Of a stretch of 6,221 nucleotides of DNA, positions 5,609 through 6,221 are shown piece after piece (position 1 is the stretch's first letter; every line of letters begins with the position of its first letter). The notes under the pieces are model-generated. The model was not told where the DNA came from. It ran no database searches and saw only the letters and a list, made by a program, of their open reading frames with translations. The position numbers and the translations under genes were made by a program. This DNA is from Francisellaceae bacterium UBA6186 (GTDB taxonomy: Bacteria > Pseudomonadota > Gammaproteobacteria > UBA6186 > Azoamicaceae), in assembly GCA_002422785.1 (NCBI GenBank), contig DITK01000044.1:1-6221 (forward strand), in the 5' to 3' direction.

Positions 5609-6221
5609 ATGTCAATCATGATAGCAGAGCTACTACAAAAAATGGTGGAGCAAAAAGGATCAGATTTGTTTTTAACTGTAGGGATCCCGCCTTGTATCAA
5701 AAGCGATGGTGTTATACATAATTTAAACGATATTATTGTTACACCAGAACAAGCTAATGAAACAATTATGTCTTTAATGGACGATAAACAAAAAATGGAA
5801 TTTAGTCGGACCAAAGAGTGTAATTTTGCGGTGCAAACTGAAAATGGTAGATTTAGAGTAAATACTTTTTATCAACGTTGTAATGTTGGAGCAGTGCTGC
5901 GCCGAATTGAAACTATTATTCCAGAACTAGAACAATTAAATGTACCTCAAACTTTATCAGAATTTATTATGTTGCAAAGAGGATTAATAATCTTAGTTGG
6001 CGGCACTGGTTCTGGTAAAAGCAGCACTTTGGCTGCCATGCTTGGTTATAGAAATAAAAATTCATACGGGCATATTATTACCATCGAAGATCCTATTGAA
6101 TTTGTACATCCACATGCAAAAAGCATTATTACTCAAAGAGAAGTTGGGATAGATACTGAATCTTTTGACATGGCTTTAAAAAACACTTTACGTCAAGCAC
6201 CTGATGTTATTTTAATTGGGG
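5609..6221 (+). CDS. pilU: Type IV pilus retraction ATPase PilU, N-terminal part (cut by right window edge)
   Basis: PilU is a PilT paralogue that works with PilT in pilus retraction, adding force but normally unable to retract pili alone. 204 codons are visible before the right edge; full-length relatives are about 370-385 residues. The sequence shows KGSDLFLTVGIPPCIKSDG (16-34), GRFRVNTFYQR (80-90), Walker A GGTGSGKSS (131-139) followed by the PilU-like LAAMLGYRN (141-149), the Asp box TIEDPIEFVH (158-167), and TQREVGIDTESF with ALKNTLRQAPDVILIG (175-204) leading into Walker B. REVGIDTESF and LRQAPDV are typical of PilU where PilT has REIHRDT and LREDPDV, which separates the two. The ATG at 5609 is preceded by AGAG about nine bases upstream. 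It starts 34 bases after the pilT stop. The Walker B glutamate, His box and C-terminus lie outside the window. Confidence 0.95.
   Translation, partial: MSIMIAELLQKMVEQKGSDLFLTVGIPPCIKSDGVIHNLNDIIVTPEQANETIMSLMDDKQKMEFSRTKECNFAVQTENGRFRVNTFYQRCNVGAVLRRIETIIPELEQLNVPQTLSEFIMLQRGLIILVGGTGSGKSSTLAAMLGYRNKNSYGHIITIEDPIEFVHPHAKSIITQREVGIDTESFDMALKNTLRQAPDVILIG

Noticed and set aside
5530..5814. Minus-strand open frame of 94 codons
   Set aside because: It runs across the end of pilT and the start of pilU, both well supported on the plus strand.
4504..6221. Possible duplication of pilT as two tandem near-identical copies
   Set aside because: The two proteins share fold motifs but differ throughout, and the second has the REVGIDTESF and LRQAPDV signatures of PilU, so this is the old paralogous pair and not a recent duplication.

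Overview
The window is a gene-dense, AT-rich stretch of bacterial chromosome (by eye about one third G+C). Every recognisable gene has its closest textbook relatives in Gammaproteobacteria. The base composition, the use of A/T-ending codons, a single nutrient/metabolite-type EamA transporter and the tightened gene order suggest a host-associated gammaproteobacterium, perhaps of the Legionella/Coxiella/Rickettsiella sort. That placement is inference; no marker in the window fixes the genus.

Layout. (1) Positions 1-579, minus strand: the N-terminal 193 codons of transketolase (tkt), cut by the left edge. (2) From 595, plus strand, diverging from tkt across only 15 bases: a run of three genes, an EamA/DMT-family membrane transporter (595-1536), rsmE (1568-2320) and ruvX (to 2768), which overlaps or abuts rsmE. 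(3) Positions 2857-3150, plus strand: a 97-residue protein I do not recognise, with a helical front half and a Gly/Lys/Arg-rich tail. (4) Positions 3193-4362, minus strand: hemW, convergent with the small gene. (5) From 4504, plus strand: pilT (4504-5574) and, after 34 bases, the first 204 codons of pilU (5609 to the right edge). These are the paired retraction ATPases of type IV pili.

How the genes relate. There is no single pathway. tkt is central carbon metabolism, rsmE and ruvX are RNA/ribosome maintenance, hemW is a heme chaperone/radical-SAM-family protein, and pilT/pilU drive pilus retraction. From memory, E. coli keeps tktA, rsmE-gshB-yqgE-ruvX-yggR(pilT-like) and hemW close together on its chromosome, and Pseudomonas keeps hemW, pilT-pilU, ruvX, algH and gshB in one neighbourhood. 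The window therefore looks like a contracted version of an old gammaproteobacterial block, with gshB, yqgE/algH, yggS, rdgB and others missing from between the survivors.

There are no RNA genes, mobile elements, CRISPR arrays or long repeats, and no gene-free stretch longer than 141 bases. I do not see a new biological system here. The points most worth a second look are an Asp-to-Asn change at a predicted active-site position of RuvX, an Asp-to-Glu change next to the Walker B region of PilT, and the unrecognised 97-residue gene.
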